The position numbers and the translations under genes were made by a program. A stretch of DNA of 64,000 nucleotides from Desulfobulbus oligotrophicus (GTDB lineage: Bacteria; Desulfobacterota; Desulfobulbia; Desulfobulbales; Desulfobulbaceae). Each line of letters begins with the position of its first letter. Position 1 is the stretch's first letter. Positions 1-8,836 of this stretch are shown here, in pieces. The notes beneath the pieces were generated by a model. That model did no database searches, had not been told where the DNA came from, and saw only the letters and a list, made by a program, of their open reading frames with translations. Location of the stretch: assembly GCF_016446285.1 (NCBI RefSeq), contig NZ_CP054140.1:1469501-1533500 (forward strand). The letters are read 5' to 3'.

Positions 1-1045
1 CAGGGTTGAGTCTGGAGAACTGCTCGGCCGACAGTCGATAATAAGATTGTATCTGTTTGACCGGTGTATCGTTTTTCAGCCGTAAAGTGATGATGGGTTC
101 TGGACGTTCGAGCGAAAATTTGTGAGTTTTCTCGATTTGTTGTGCTACACGCAAGGCGGCTATAAATTCAGAATAAAAATTACGGGATGCAAATTTAAAT
201 GCCCCCTGATTGTAAGAAGTAAAGATCCTTTCATAAGTGCCCATTTCTTTTTTTGCCCGCATTGTCCCATTTCGGCCATAGTTATACGCGGTCAGTGCCA
301 GTGGCCAGCAGTGCAACTTGTTGAAGTTGTCTTTAAGCAGTTGTGCAGCAGCTTCGGTGGCGGTATAGGGATCATAACGTTCGTCAACGAGTTCATTAAC
401 CGTCAGGTATTCTTTGCCGGTTGAACGGGTAAACTGCCAGAGACCGGCAGCACCAGCCTTACTGTAGGCTTTGGGGTTGAATGAGGATTCAACATGGGGC
501 AGGTAGATAAGCTCGGATGGCATGCCTTTGGAAATGAAAATTCTTCTGAATGTTGGTAGATATTTACCCGAACGGATAACGCCTTCGTAAAAACGATCAC
601 TTTGTCCCAGCTGGAAGCGGATCGTCTCTTGAGCAGCATGATACGCTGCAGGTCGATTGGAAGGAAACAGTGATGCTATGCGGCGTTCTTCCGGTGTTCT
701 CGGTGGCAAACCATTACCAAGTCTCAAGAGAATGGCCCTGATCTGCTCTTTGGCAAGTTCAACGCGTTGTCTGTTTATTTGTTCGGCATTTTTTGTTTTT
801 GCTTCGACAAGATGAATAACAGTGTACACCTTTCCAAGGTTGTCTCTGTCATGAATGATTCCCTGGCGAGTGGAGTACCGACCGTAGACATTCTCCCAGA
901 ATTTAACATGGGATTTTATACAGGGATAAACAGGAAACCTCTCTGTTGCGTAGACTGGCAGGTGAACGATAAGAACGAGGAAGACTGTAACGGTAAAAAC
1001 TGAAAACCAGGTGTTACTTTCTTTTTTCGATACAATGGAATTCAT
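1..1045 (-). CDS. MltD-like lytic transglycosylase, C-terminus beyond window
   Basis: The reverse strand is open from an ATG at 1045 to the window edge, giving 348 residues without a stop. Residues 1-33 form a signal peptide ending near VYA. After a helical region come the hallmarks of SLT-fold lytic transglycosylases: the catalytic Glu186 in PHVESSFN, then GAAGLWQF, and later ALTAYNYGRNG. These enzymes cleave the MurNAc-GlcNAc bond of peptidoglycan in the periplasm to give anhydro-muropeptides. The segment after the SLT domain, where MltD proteins carry LysM repeats, lies mostly outside the window. No strong ribosome site is visible before the ATG. The family call is firm; whether it is MltD proper is inference. 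Confidence 0.88.
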   Translation of the reverse strand, partial: MNSIVSKKESNTWFSVFTVTVFLVLIVHLPVYATERFPVYPCIKSHVKFWENVYGRYSTRQGIIHDRDNLGKVYTVIHLVEAKTKNAEQINRQRVELAKEQIRAILLRLGNGLPPRTPEERRIASLFPSNRPAAYHAAQETIRFQLGQSDRFYEGVIRSGKYLPTFRRIFISKGMPSELIYLPHVESSFNPKAYSKAGAAGLWQFTRSTGKEYLTVNELVDERYDPYTATEAAAQLLKDNFNKLHCWPLALTAYNYGRNGTMRAKKEMGTYERIFTSYNQGAFKFASRNFYSEFIAALRVAQQIEKTHKFSLERPEPIITLRLKNDTPVKQIQSYYRLSAEQFSRLNP

Positions 1046-1176
1046 GGTACATGTATTTCCGCGTTGGTAAAAGACAGGCCGTACTTGTTCACTTGTAAAC
1101 AGGATATCGTATTCTGTGTCTTTAAGCCATAGATACTGTCGAATCGATAACTTCTATTGTAGGAAAAAGACTTCAA

Positions 1177-1674
1177 TTGCGTCAAGTTATGTACATGCCG
1201 ATTATTGGTACCCTTGGCTATATAGTTTCTCCTGATGGGCGGCAAACCCTGCTTGTTCATCGAAATGCCCGCACTGCAGACCAACATTACGGCAAGTATA
1301 ATGGGCTGGGCGGAAAAATGGAAGCTGATGAAGATGTCGTTGCCTGTATGCGCCGGGAGATCTGGGAAGAGGCCGGTCTTACTTGTGTCGAGCTGCAGCT
1401 GCGCGGGACAATTAATTGGACCGGATTCGGCCCGAACGGGGAGAACTGGCTTGGATTTATTTTTTTGATTACGGTCTTTTCCGGTATCCCCAGGTTAATC
1501 AATGAGGAAGGGGAGCTTGGTTGGCATGCTGTTGATACGCTTGCCACGCTCCCGATGTGGGAAGGAGACCGTTTGTTTTTACCGTTGGTGTTTGATGGAG
1601 ATCCACGTCCATTCCATGGGTACATGCCTTATGCCGGCGGTCAGCCGTTGTCATGGAGTTATTCGCGTCTGTGA
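1177..1674 (+). CDS. NUDIX hydrolase, MutT/8-oxo-dGTPase-like
   Basis: A 165-residue single-domain NUDIX protein. The Nudix box is perfect: Gly46, Glu52, then REIWEEAGL at residues 60-68, which binds the catalytic metal. The family splits nucleoside diphosphates linked to another moiety; the compact form and the GLGGK lead-in resemble the 8-oxo-dGTP/NTP pyrophosphatase group, but the substrate is not provable from sequence. The start used is TTG 1177, six bases after an AGGAAAAAGA purine stretch; ATG 1189 and ATG 1195 are alternatives that remove only 4-6 residues. It is divergent from the lytic transglycosylase and stands alone. Confidence 0.88.
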   Translation: MRQVMYMPIIGTLGYIVSPDGRQTLLVHRNARTADQHYGKYNGLGGKMEADEDVVACMRREIWEEAGLTCVELQLRGTINWTGFGPNGENWLGFIFLITVFSGIPRLINEEGELGWHAVDTLATLPMWEGDRLFLPLVFDGDPRPFHGYMPYAGGQPLSWSYSRL

Positions 1675-2005
1675 CGACTCTGTTTTCCAAGACAGGTGCC
1701 TTTTTTCGGCTGTAAACAGGAAGGATGGTCATGAATCGAGAAAGCCCGGGGATCCATGCGGTTTCCCGTTGGCCAATGGTTCATCGATTTTAAATGGCAA
1801 CTCGTGTAACCATTCTGATTTATTCAGTATAATGAATGCCTCTCTGTTTTTGGAGGGGATATTTTCAGGTAGCCTGTAAAGTTGTTGCGTACAGACCGCT
1901 TGATTTGTATAGTTACACATACGTTGGAAATTTGTAGTTATTGCCATAATTTCATAAGGTTAGAAGATTTACTTTTTGAATAACTAAAAATGTAAAGGAT
2001 GTAAC
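1675..2005. other. Intergenic region before zapB
   Basis: No gene is supported in these 331 bases; short open frames on both strands lack a ribosome site and family features. A weak forward promoter may sit near the zapB end, with a CATAAT at 1945-1950 and TTGGAA at 1924-1929. The 15-base spacing is short, so this is only a hint. Confidence 0.4.
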
Positions 2006-2329
2006 ATGGATAATAATGCAGAACTTATTCGCCTTGAGAATTTTGTTGACAATTTGCTGACCAAATTTAACCAACTTAAAGCGGACTATCACGCCCTGCA
2101 GGAAACCTTGCGAGAACGGGATGCGGAATGTGCAGATCTCAAAAACAACGTGTTTAACTTGAGCACTGAACGCACAGAGGTCGGGAACAGGGTTTCAGAC
2201 CTGCTGACACGCATTCAGGAGTGGGAGACAGAGCAAGGGGGAGCTCATGATAGAGATGACTTTTCCGGTGACAGTATACAAGGCTCGTTGTTCAGAGGTG
2301 AAAATGAAGGTGAAGAAAGTTTTGATTAA
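2006..2329 (+). CDS. zapB: ZapB-like cell division coiled-coil protein
   Basis: A 107-residue protein, almost wholly a heptad-patterned coiled coil over residues 5-75, with a short acidic, disordered tail. This matches small ZapB-type proteins, which bridge ZapA-decorated FtsZ filaments at mid-cell. Low-complexity coiled coils are weakly diagnostic alone; the call rests on the zapA gene that follows nine bases later. The ribosome site is AAAGGATGTAAC just before the ATG. The pair is probably one transcript. Confidence 0.75.
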   Translation: MDNNAELIRLENFVDNLLTKFNQLKADYHALQETLRERDAECADLKNNVFNLSTERTEVGNRVSDLLTRIQEWETEQGGAHDRDDFSGDSIQGSLFRGENEGEESFD

Positions 2330-2338
2330 CTTAATTTA

Positions 2339-2656
2339 TTGACACTGATGCAAGATCGTCTTGTACGCTTTCAGTTATTTGGGCAAGAGTTTACTTTCTA
2401 CAGTAACTCCACGGAAGAAGAGGTTGAGTCGGTTATACAGCTGCTTCGACAGGAGCTGGAAAGTGATGGCAACCTGAATCGTGGCTCAGTTCCCTCCAGT
2501 AAGATGCTGGTTCTGGGCTGTTTACGGATGGCTGCAAAGTATGTGCAGTTGCATCGTGAGTTCGAGGAATATCGATCGGCTCAGGAATCGGTGGTCAGCC
2601 GTTTACTTCAGAAAATCTCTACAGCAGGAGGATTAAAGGAAAAAGAGATTTTCTGA
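2339..2656 (+). CDS. zapA: Cell division protein ZapA
   Basis: A 105-residue ZapA homologue. The N-terminal FtsZ-binding beta-alpha head (residues 1-45, including LFGQEFTFYSNSTEEEV) is followed by a helix SSKMLVLGCLRMAAKYVQL and a C-terminal coiled coil that forms the dimer/tetramer stem. ZapA cross-links FtsZ protofilaments in the Z ring. The start could be TTG 2339 or ATG 2348; neither has a clear Shine-Dalgarno, and translation may be coupled to zapB. A 6S RNA gene follows directly, the same zapA-6S order known from enterobacteria. Confidence 0.88.
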   Translation: MTLMQDRLVRFQLFGQEFTFYSNSTEEEVESVIQLLRQELESDGNLNRGSVPSSKMLVLGCLRMAAKYVQLHREFEEYRSAQESVVSRLLQKISTAGGLKEKEIF

Positions 2657-2699
2657 ATAGTAATTTTTTGTTTCAACTTTATAGTTAGTAGAGAACGAA

Positions 2700-2880
2700 C
2701 CTGTCATGCCCCTACTCTGTTGGTGATCTGCGGAGTATTGAGCCAACTCTCGTAAAAAGGGCAGTCTTCAGGTTGATCTATGGAAATCTGTTTAGATTTC
2801 CAGCAGTCAACCAAGACCTTGCCCACCTAATTTAATTAGGTTTAATCATTTCGCAGACACGGCAGCGTGGGGGCTTTTTG
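2700..2880 (+). ncRNA. ssrS: 6S RNA (RNA polymerase-binding regulatory RNA)
   Basis: Read by hand, the region folds as 6S RNA. A closing stem pairs GCCCCTAC (2708-2715) with GTGGGGGC (2867-2874). An inner stem pairs CTGCG (2728-2732) with CGCAG (2852-2856) beside a large open bubble. A long arm pairs GGGCAGTCTTCAGGTTGA (2759-2776) with bases 2807-2824, tipped by the hairpin GGAAATCT/AGATTTCC. The 3' side of the bubble holds the small hairpin CCTAATTTAATTAGG. A T-run at 2875-2879 follows the closing stem as terminator. The molecule mimics an open promoter and sequesters housekeeping RNA polymerase in slow growth. Position next to zapA agrees. Exact ends are estimates. Confidence 0.87.
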
Positions 2881-3282
2881 TTTACCCGATAAAGATCGTT
2901 TTGCAGTATGTGATTTTTTTTGTAAAAAAGAATGTCTTTCTGTGTGGATAGACGGATGAAACAGGCCCAGTGCCTGGATGATACCCTGAGGCGATCAGGT
3001 TTACGATATACGAGTATTTCTCATTATAGGTTGTTCTAGAGAGAAATATCTGTACATGTTTTATAATAATCCTATTTTATAGAACGTTTCAATAGAGTAG
3101 ACCTCTTGATGGTGCTGAGTTTATCTTAAGTTTTGCTCAGCATCTTCTTCGTGTGCTTTAGCCTACCTTTCCGTCTCCTGCAGTAGTTTCTCTTAACGAT
3201 GTCAAAAGGCATTTTTTGCTACAATTCATTTTTCCCGACACATAGGATCGTGAATTGTTTTTATATATTATTGAGGTGATGG
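2881..3282. other. Intergenic leader region of rny
   Basis: About 400 AT-rich bases without a supportable gene. It holds an inverted repeat TGCTGAG (3113-3119) / CTCAGCA (3136-3142) with a 16-base loop, and a possible -10 box TACAAT near 3220. The long spacer suggests RNase Y has its own promoter and a sizeable 5' leader, but no known riboswitch pattern is recognised. Confidence 0.4.
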
Positions 3283-4851
3283 ATGATGGATTTGAATATT
3301 ATTATTTTACTCTTTACTCTAACAAGTCTTGTAGCAGGGCTTGTTATTGGTATTCTTTTACGGAAAAAATTGGTTGAAGGTAACCAGAAGAATATTGCAT
3401 TACAAGGACGTCAAATTATTGAAAACTCAATCAATGAGGCGGAGCAGATAAAAAAGGAAGCGATTCTTCAAGCAAAGGAAGAAGCATTTTTTATCAAACA
3501 GGAAGCTGATAAAGAGTTAAAAGCTAATCGACTTGAAATTAAAGAGGATCAACGACGATTAGATAGAAAGTTTGATGAAGTACAAAAAGAATTCCAAATT
3601 CTTGAAGAGAGACAAACTTATTTAAAATACCGAGAAGAAGAGTTAATTGATCAAGAGGCGGAAATTGTTGGACATCGACAGAAGCTCGACGGATTAATTG
3701 AAGAACAACGTTATAAACTCGAACAGATCGCTGGTATCGGTCAAGAGGAAGCCAAAGTTCAGTTGATGCAGCTTATAGAGAGTGAGGTGCGCATGGACTG
3801 TGCTAAGCGGCTGGTCCGAATTGAAAATGAAATGAAAATTGAGGCTGACCGTAAAGGTAAGAATATTCTTGCCCTGGCTATTGCCCGATATGCCGGAGAT
3901 TATGTGGCTGACAAGACTGTTTCCGTGGTCTCCTTGCCCAATGAAGAGATGAAAGGACGTATTATCGGTAGGGAAGGCCGTAATATAAGAGCAATTGAAG
4001 CGGCGACCGGTGTGGATATTATTATCGATGATACTCCAGAGGCAGTGATACTCTCCGGATTTAACCCGATCCGACGAGAAGTTGCCCGTCTGGCCCTGGA
4101 ACAGCTCATATCTGATGGCCGCATCCATCCTGCCCGGATAGAGGAAGTCGTGCAAAAGGTATCAGAAGAACTGGAGGTTGGCATCCGTGAGTCCGGCGAG
4201 CAGGCGACCTTTGATGTTGGGGCTCACGGCATGCATGTGGAGTTGATTAACCTGATTGGACGATTGAAATATCGTACCAGCTATGGACAAAATATCCTTC
4301 AACATTCACTGGAGGTGGCTTTTCTTTGTGGAGTAATGGCAGCTGAACTGGGCTTAGATGTAAAAAAGGCCAAAAGAGCTGGGTTGCTCCATGATATCGG
4401 CAAAGCGGTGGATCATGAGGTAGAGGGGTCACATGCTATTATCGGCCGTGATCTGGCGCGTAAATATGGTGAAGCTGAAGATGTTGTTTATGCCATTGGT
4501 GCGCATCATGAAGACCAGCCTCCTAAAAGTGTGCTTGATGTGCTGGTTCAGTCTGCGGACGCACTTTCTGGTGCCCGTCCGGGTGCACGTAAGGAGATGC
4601 TGCAAAGTTATGTCAAGCGGCTTGAAGATTTAGAAAAAATCGCTAGTGGATTTACCGGGGTGGAAAAATCTTATGCCATACAGGCGGGCCGTGATTTACG
4701 CATTATAGTGGATAGTCAAAAAATCCGGGATGAAGAAACGGTTTTGCTCAGTCGTGATATAGCAAAGGCAATTGAGGAGCAGCTTACTTATCCCGGCCAG
4801 ATCAGGGTAACGGTAATCCGTGAAACACGAGCTGTTGAATATGCAAAATAG
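3283..4851 (+). CDS. rny: Ribonuclease Y
   Basis: A 522-residue RNase Y, the usual length. Residues 4-26 form one N-terminal membrane anchor, 35-190 a long charged coiled coil, 215-275 a KH domain with the RNA-binding GREG loop (229-232), and 330-430 an HD domain with metal ligands His341, His370 and Asp371. It is a membrane-tethered endoribonuclease that starts mRNA decay. The ribosome site GAGGTGAT precedes ATG 3283; ATG 3286 is equivalent. The first 450 bases are much more AT-rich than the rest, which may just reflect Lys/Glu-rich coiled coil. tyrS follows after eight bases and is likely co-transcribed. Confidence 0.97.
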   Translation: MMDLNIIILLFTLTSLVAGLVIGILLRKKLVEGNQKNIALQGRQIIENSINEAEQIKKEAILQAKEEAFFIKQEADKELKANRLEIKEDQRRLDRKFDEVQKEFQILEERQTYLKYREEELIDQEAEIVGHRQKLDGLIEEQRYKLEQIAGIGQEEAKVQLMQLIESEVRMDCAKRLVRIENEMKIEADRKGKNILALAIARYAGDYVADKTVSVVSLPNEEMKGRIIGREGRNIRAIEAATGVDIIIDDTPEAVILSGFNPIRREVARLALEQLISDGRIHPARIEEVVQKVSEELEVGIRESGEQATFDVGAHGMHVELINLIGRLKYRTSYGQNILQHSLEVAFLCGVMAAELGLDVKKAKRAGLLHDIGKAVDHEVEGSHAIIGRDLARKYGEAEDVVYAIGAHHEDQPPKSVLDVLVQSADALSGARPGARKEMLQSYVKRLEDLEKIASGFTGVEKSYAIQAGRDLRIIVDSQKIRDEETVLLSRDIAKAIEEQLTYPGQIRVTVIRETRAVEYAK

Positions 4852-4859
4852 GGGGAGGC

Positions 4860-6074
4860 ATGAAGTCGGTTGCAGAACAAATAGCCTTGATTGAGCGGGG
4901 TGTGGTTGATTTCCATTCTAAGGAGGAGCTCGCCAAAAAGCTTACCCGTTCTTTGGAAACCGGAACGCCGTTAATCGTCAAAGCCGGGTTTGACCCAACG
5001 GCCCCGGATCTGCATCTTGGTCACACTGTGCTTGTCCAAAAAATGCGCCATTTCCAGCAGCTTGGACACAGTGTGCATTTTCTGATAGGCGATTTTACCG
5101 GCTTAATCGGTGACCCTTCAGGGAAATCTGAAACCCGGCCGCCACTGACACCAGAGGATGTGAAACGAAATGCCGAGACCTATAAAGAGCAGATATTCAA
5201 AATTCTAGATCCAGAGAAAACAAAAGTCGTTTTTAATTCGACATGGTTAGGAACCTTGACTTCTTTTGACATGATCCGGCTTGCGTCGGAGTTGACTGTT
5301 GCCCGAATGCTGGAGCGAGAGGATTTTAAAAAGCGGTTTGAAGCGAACCGGCCGATATCAATCCATGAATTTCTCTATCCCCTTATTCAAGGCTATGATT
5401 CTGTTGCGATGAAAGCCGATGTTGAATTGGGGGGGACGGATCAACTGTTTAATCTGCTGATGGGGCGTGACCTGCAGCGCAGTCGCGGATTGGAGCCACA
5501 GGTGGTCTTGACGGTACCTTTGCTTGAAGGCTTAGATGGCGTTAATAAGATGAGCAAATCACTTGGCAACTACATTGGTATATACGAGTCGGCGGGCAGC
5601 ATTTTCGGGAAAGTCATGTCGATCAGTGATGACCTTATGTTTCGTTATTATGAATTGCTCAGTGACCTCTCCATGGCAGAGATTGAGAACATGAAGTGCC
5701 AGATCGGCAAGGGAGAATTACATCCCAAAGTAGCTAAGGTTCAATTGGCAAAGGAAATTGTGACACGATTCCACAGTGCTATAGCTGCGGATGAAGCTGA
5801 GCGTGCCTTTGAGCAGGTGTTCAGCCGTCATGAGCTGCCGGATGTTATTGATGAGGTCAAGATAGCGACAACTGAAACCGACCTGTGGATTCCAAAATTG
5901 TTGGTGAGTGCAGGGCTTGTGAAGTCAACTTCAGACGGTCGGCGCATGATTCAGCAGCATGCAGTGTCTATTGATGGAGAGCGGATAAGTGATGTGAACG
6001 GCACCGTCCCTGCAACAGGTAGTGTGCTTGTCAAGGTGGGAAAGCGTAAGTTTTGCCGAATCAGTTTTGTTTAA
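4860..6074 (+). CDS. tyrS: Tyrosyl-tRNA synthetase
   Basis: A 404-residue class I synthetase that charges tRNA-Tyr. The HIGH-type motif is HLGH at 52-55, the signature KMSKS at 230-234, and the tyrosine pocket region [18 protein letters not shown] lies between them. A C-terminal S4-like RNA-binding domain covers roughly 340-404. Length and the HLGH motif fit the TyrZ-like bacterial branch. A strong GGGGGAGG ribosome site sits just before the ATG. It forms a tight pair with rny. Confidence 0.97.
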   Translation: MKSVAEQIALIERGVVDFHSKEELAKKLTRSLETGTPLIVKAGFDPTAPDLHLGHTVLVQKMRHFQQLGHSVHFLIGDFTGLIGDPSGKSETRPPLTPEDVKRNAETYKEQIFKILDPEKTKVVFNSTWLGTLTSFDMIRLASELTVARMLEREDFKKRFEANRPISIHEFLYPLIQGYDSVAMKADVELGGTDQLFNLLMGRDLQRSRGLEPQVVLTVPLLEGLDGVNKMSKSLGNYIGIYESAGSIFGKVMSISDDLMFRYYELLSDLSMAEIENMKCQIGKGELHPKVAKVQLAKEIVTRFHSAIAADEAERAFEQVFSRHELPDVIDEVKIATTETDLWIPKLLVSAGLVKSTSDGRRMIQQHAVSIDGERISDVNGTVPATGSVLVKVGKRKFCRISFV

Positions 6075-6172
6075 ATTGAGTTAAAGAATCGGTTTGAAGC
6101 AGTAGTGAGGAGCCTGTGCACAGCAACACTTTTATTACTGTTTAAAGAAAGATTTTTGTTACTTTCTGTCAG

Positions 6173-6589
6173 TCAGGGAGTGATGGTCGGACTCTTTTTT
6201 TGGCAGTCTTCGCAGATACCGGTAAACTCAATATGATGTCCGAGTATGAGATGTGGTGATGCAGATGCTGCTTGGGCTACGAGGTCTTCTATAATCGGCA
6301 CGTCGATGTCATCTACCCGACCACATGTTGAACATCGGATATGGTAGTGATCATCGGTTGTTGCGTCGAATCGTTTTTGGGTACCACCGACCTCGACCTT
6401 GAGGATCATGCCACAGTCGGCCATCAGTTCGAGGTTACGATAGACAGTCCCCAGTCCGATATGCGGTAACCGCTTGCGGACCATATCGTAGAGTTCGTTA
6501 GCAGTTGGATGCGTTTTGACTTTTGACAGCTCTTCAAGAATGACTTGACGCTGTGTCGTCATTCGGATCATCTGGGTAGGTGCATTCAT
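6173..6589 (-). CDS. Fur-family metal or peroxide regulator (PerR-like)
   Basis: A 138-residue Fur-family repressor when started at ATG 6589; the frame is open to 6640, but the extra residues are not family-like. The N-terminal winged helix holds TTQRQVILEELSKVKTHPTANELY and the recognition helix GLGTVYRNLELM. The C-terminal dimerisation domain has HYHIRCSTCGRVDD and a closing CEDC, together the structural zinc site. The short His/Asp-rich core resembles PerR more than Fur, so it may sense peroxide rather than iron; this is inference. It converges with tyrS and is followed on its own strand by no partner. Confidence 0.88.
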   Translation of the reverse strand: MNAPTQMIRMTTQRQVILEELSKVKTHPTANELYDMVRKRLPHIGLGTVYRNLELMADCGMILKVEVGGTQKRFDATTDDHYHIRCSTCGRVDDIDVPIIEDLVAQAASASPHLILGHHIEFTGICEDCQKKSPTITP

Positions 6590-6845
6590 AGTTTGTATCA
6601 GTATATATTTCCGTACATAATTGACGCTAAGAGTTACCATGATTGTTTTTTATTGTCAAGATGGGAACTTTCTCCTGGTCGATTTTCTACCACATTGAAG
6701 GGTAAAGGTATGGATTGTTTCGATTCCTGCACGTGGCCTGCTGTTGTGCTGTATTTTTTTATACCTGTTGCATGCAGTGATGAAGATAGAGAGGCACGGT
6801 CGTCATTCCCGTAACAGGAAGTAATGCGTGTCTGTTTACTCTGTA

Positions 6846-8144
6846 TTACTCAAAAGATATGGGTGGGTTAAAGTAGCCAAATCCCAGTGATGGAAACCTG
6901 TGTCGTAATTGCTGTAGCCATTGCCTGATGCCCAATGGTGGTTGCTGAGGCTGGTGGTTGATGACCTGGAGGTAAAATTCCGGATCCATGTTAAGATTAC
7001 GCAACTGTAAAAAATCAGGTTGAAATTCGCTGATCAAGTTGCAGAGTGCAGTGAACTCCTGGGGATCATCGGTACAGCCCGGCAGCACAAAATAATTAAG
7101 TGAGACATGTCGCCTGAATTGCTTCATGACTGTTATGGATCGGCAGACATCAGTCAATGAGAATCCCTTCGGTCGGTAATATGCTCTATGTTTGTCAGAC
7201 TGTGCACTGTTAAGAGAAATACGGATAGAGTCGAGACCAGCTCTGGCAAGCTGTTTTACTGCATCGGGAAGGCTGCCGTTTGTGTTGAGATTGAGTGTAC
7301 CGCGGTCTGTTTGAGAACGAATGAGACGGACACTTTTTTCCAGCAGATTCGCCTGGAGAAGTGGTTCACCTTCGCACCCCTGTCCGAAGCTGGCAATGGC
7401 TCTCGGCGCCAGCTTCAGATGAGGAACAGCGATTTCTGCAATTTCCCGGGCAGTGGGAATAAAAGATATGCGGTCTTGTGTTGATGGGCAGCTGCCGGAC
7501 GGTTGTAATGAAATACACCCGGCACATGCTGCGTTGCATACAGGAGAAGTGGGAAGCGGTGCCTCCCAGCGTCTTAAAAAATAATTGCGGGCAGCCGGGC
7601 ATCCGTACGTGAGGCAGCATTTACCGAGATGTTGAATGAGTCGGTTGTGTTGATGTTTCCCCAGGTGGCTGAGGGTCCGCCGTTTAAGGAGTTTGTGGTC
7701 AAACTGATCGGCATCCTGCCGTTGATCCGCATCGCTACGAAATCCTGTGACCCACATCTTGCCATCGGCCCATCCTACAGCAGTATAAGAAAAAAGCGGG
7801 AGAAGAGCCGGCTTAGGGCTGCATGTCTGATAAGCTGCCGTGTAAATGGCCGTATGGGCAGGGGCCATAAAAGCGGCAACTGCCTGAATAGGATCTCCCG
7901 GAGTATAGGGGTTAGTCGCAAGGAGTGTCGGTTCTCCACTGTTGGGGTCGATGCCGACCGGGAGTCGATCAGGTAAACGGAACAGCTCGCTGCCAGGGGG
8001 GAGTTCAATGAGATCTTCAAGTTGCGGTTTGTAAAATTGACCTGCAGAACTGCCGGCCATTGTCAAACCGTTGTAATCGATTATATGCCCGGCTGGATCG
8101 GCAAAGAGTAAGGCAGGAACACTTCTTGGATGTTTCTCCGGCAT
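6846..8144 (-). CDS. Radical SAM protein with unknown N-terminal domain
   Basis: A 432-residue protein. The C-terminal half is a radical SAM barrel with CX3CX2C at Cys203, Cys207 and Cys210 (CNAACAGC), a glycine-rich AIASFGQGCEGEPLL strand and LNLNTNGS, which bind the 4Fe-4S cluster and SAM. About 200 residues come first, with no domain I recognise; they include WADGKMWVTGF and an extra cluster of Cys176, Cys177 and Cys182. No SPASM cysteine array follows. The reaction is unknown. It lies 12 bases downstream of the 140-residue gene at 8157-8579, so the two are probably one transcript. Confidence 0.85.
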   Translation of the reverse strand: MPEKHPRSVPALLFADPAGHIIDYNGLTMAGSSAGQFYKPQLEDLIELPPGSELFRLPDRLPVGIDPNSGEPTLLATNPYTPGDPIQAVAAFMAPAHTAIYTAAYQTCSPKPALLPLFSYTAVGWADGKMWVTGFRSDADQRQDADQFDHKLLKRRTLSHLGKHQHNRLIQHLGKCCLTYGCPAARNYFLRRWEAPLPTSPVCNAACAGCISLQPSGSCPSTQDRISFIPTAREIAEIAVPHLKLAPRAIASFGQGCEGEPLLQANLLEKSVRLIRSQTDRGTLNLNTNGSLPDAVKQLARAGLDSIRISLNSAQSDKHRAYYRPKGFSLTDVCRSITVMKQFRRHVSLNYFVLPGCTDDPQEFTALCNLISEFQPDFLQLRNLNMDPEFYLQVINHQPQQPPLGIRQWLQQLRHRFPSLGFGYFNPPISFE

Positions 8145-8156
8145 AGAATGACGTGT

Positions 8157-8579
8157 CTACCGGGACCGTATTTTTGATAATACCGAGTCCACGGTTCGGT
8201 AGATTTCCAGATCATCCCCAAAGACATCCTGTATATTCGGATGATTAACCAGATCCTCAATAATATATTGCGTAAGATACAGACTGACAATATTCGGGTC
8301 TGGTGTCAGATTACGGATCGGCGCTATTTTGAACTGTATATCAAACTCTTCCTTGTCACCGAGGTTTTGCAGTTGCCGAGCCATAACTTCTTGGATGGCA
8401 TGCACGGAATTGGTTTCAATAATATGCTGGTCAAGCAACCGTTGAACCAGAGAAACCGCCAGCTCCAATGCCATTTCCCGTGATTTTTTTAACATGAGCT
8501 GTCGTTCTCGTTCACGTTTACGATCAATGGCGTCGATGGTCCTGTTGGTGGAGCTGCTCGGGTTAAGATGGCGGGCCAT
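8157..8579 (-). CDS. Conserved-looking hypothetical protein, 140 residues
   Basis: Not recognised. The first 45 residues are basic and helical (a Lys/Arg run around IDRKRERERQLMLKK), likely a short coiled coil; the remainder looks globular, with FDIQFKIAPIRNL and an acidic helix-rich end. No signal peptide, membrane segment or metal motif is present, so a cytoplasmic protein is expected. A good ribosome site (AGGAGA, six bases from the ATG) and tight linkage to the following radical SAM gene support it as real. A role as partner or substrate binder of that enzyme is only a guess from position. Confidence 0.75.
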   Translation of the reverse strand: MARHLNPSSSTNRTIDAIDRKRERERQLMLKKSREMALELAVSLVQRLLDQHIIETNSVHAIQEVMARQLQNLGDKEEFDIQFKIAPIRNLTPDPNIVSLYLTQYIIEDLVNHPNIQDVFGDDLEIYRTVDSVLSKIRSR

Positions 8580-8657
8580 ATGGTCTCCTTTTAAAGGGTC
8601 AAATTCGCAGGCCTGGCGTGAGTTAAGACATCATCTGTACTTACGCACAAAAACAAG

Positions 8658-8686
8658 GGTATGCTAGTGGTTGGAACCCCTGTCAA
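8658..8686 (-). promoter_or_regulatory. Candidate sigma70 promoter for the 140-aa/radical SAM pair
   Basis: On the reverse strand a perfect TTGACA (8681-8686) is followed after 17 bases by CATACC (8658-8663). The -35 is ideal and the -10 poor. It lies about 80 bases before the ATG at 8579, a sensible distance for the two-gene unit. Confidence 0.45.
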
Positions 8687-8836
8687 CGACTCTTTTTATT
8701 GTTGGCAGGTACAGTACAGAGTAGAGAGAGTGACTTGACACCTTTTCTTTGTTAACAAGTCAGCCTTCCATTATACTGTATCGATGCATGTTAGACACTC
8801 GATTTTTGTAGAGAAAGTCTATTTTTCTCCGGCACA

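Noticed and set aside
1502-1879. 125-codon forward frame over the NUDIX end and gap
   Set aside because: No domain or ribosome site; begins within the NUDIX gene in another frame.
3694-4155. 153-codon reverse open frame inside rny
   Set aside because: Antisense to the RNase Y KH/coiled-coil region, no ribosome site.
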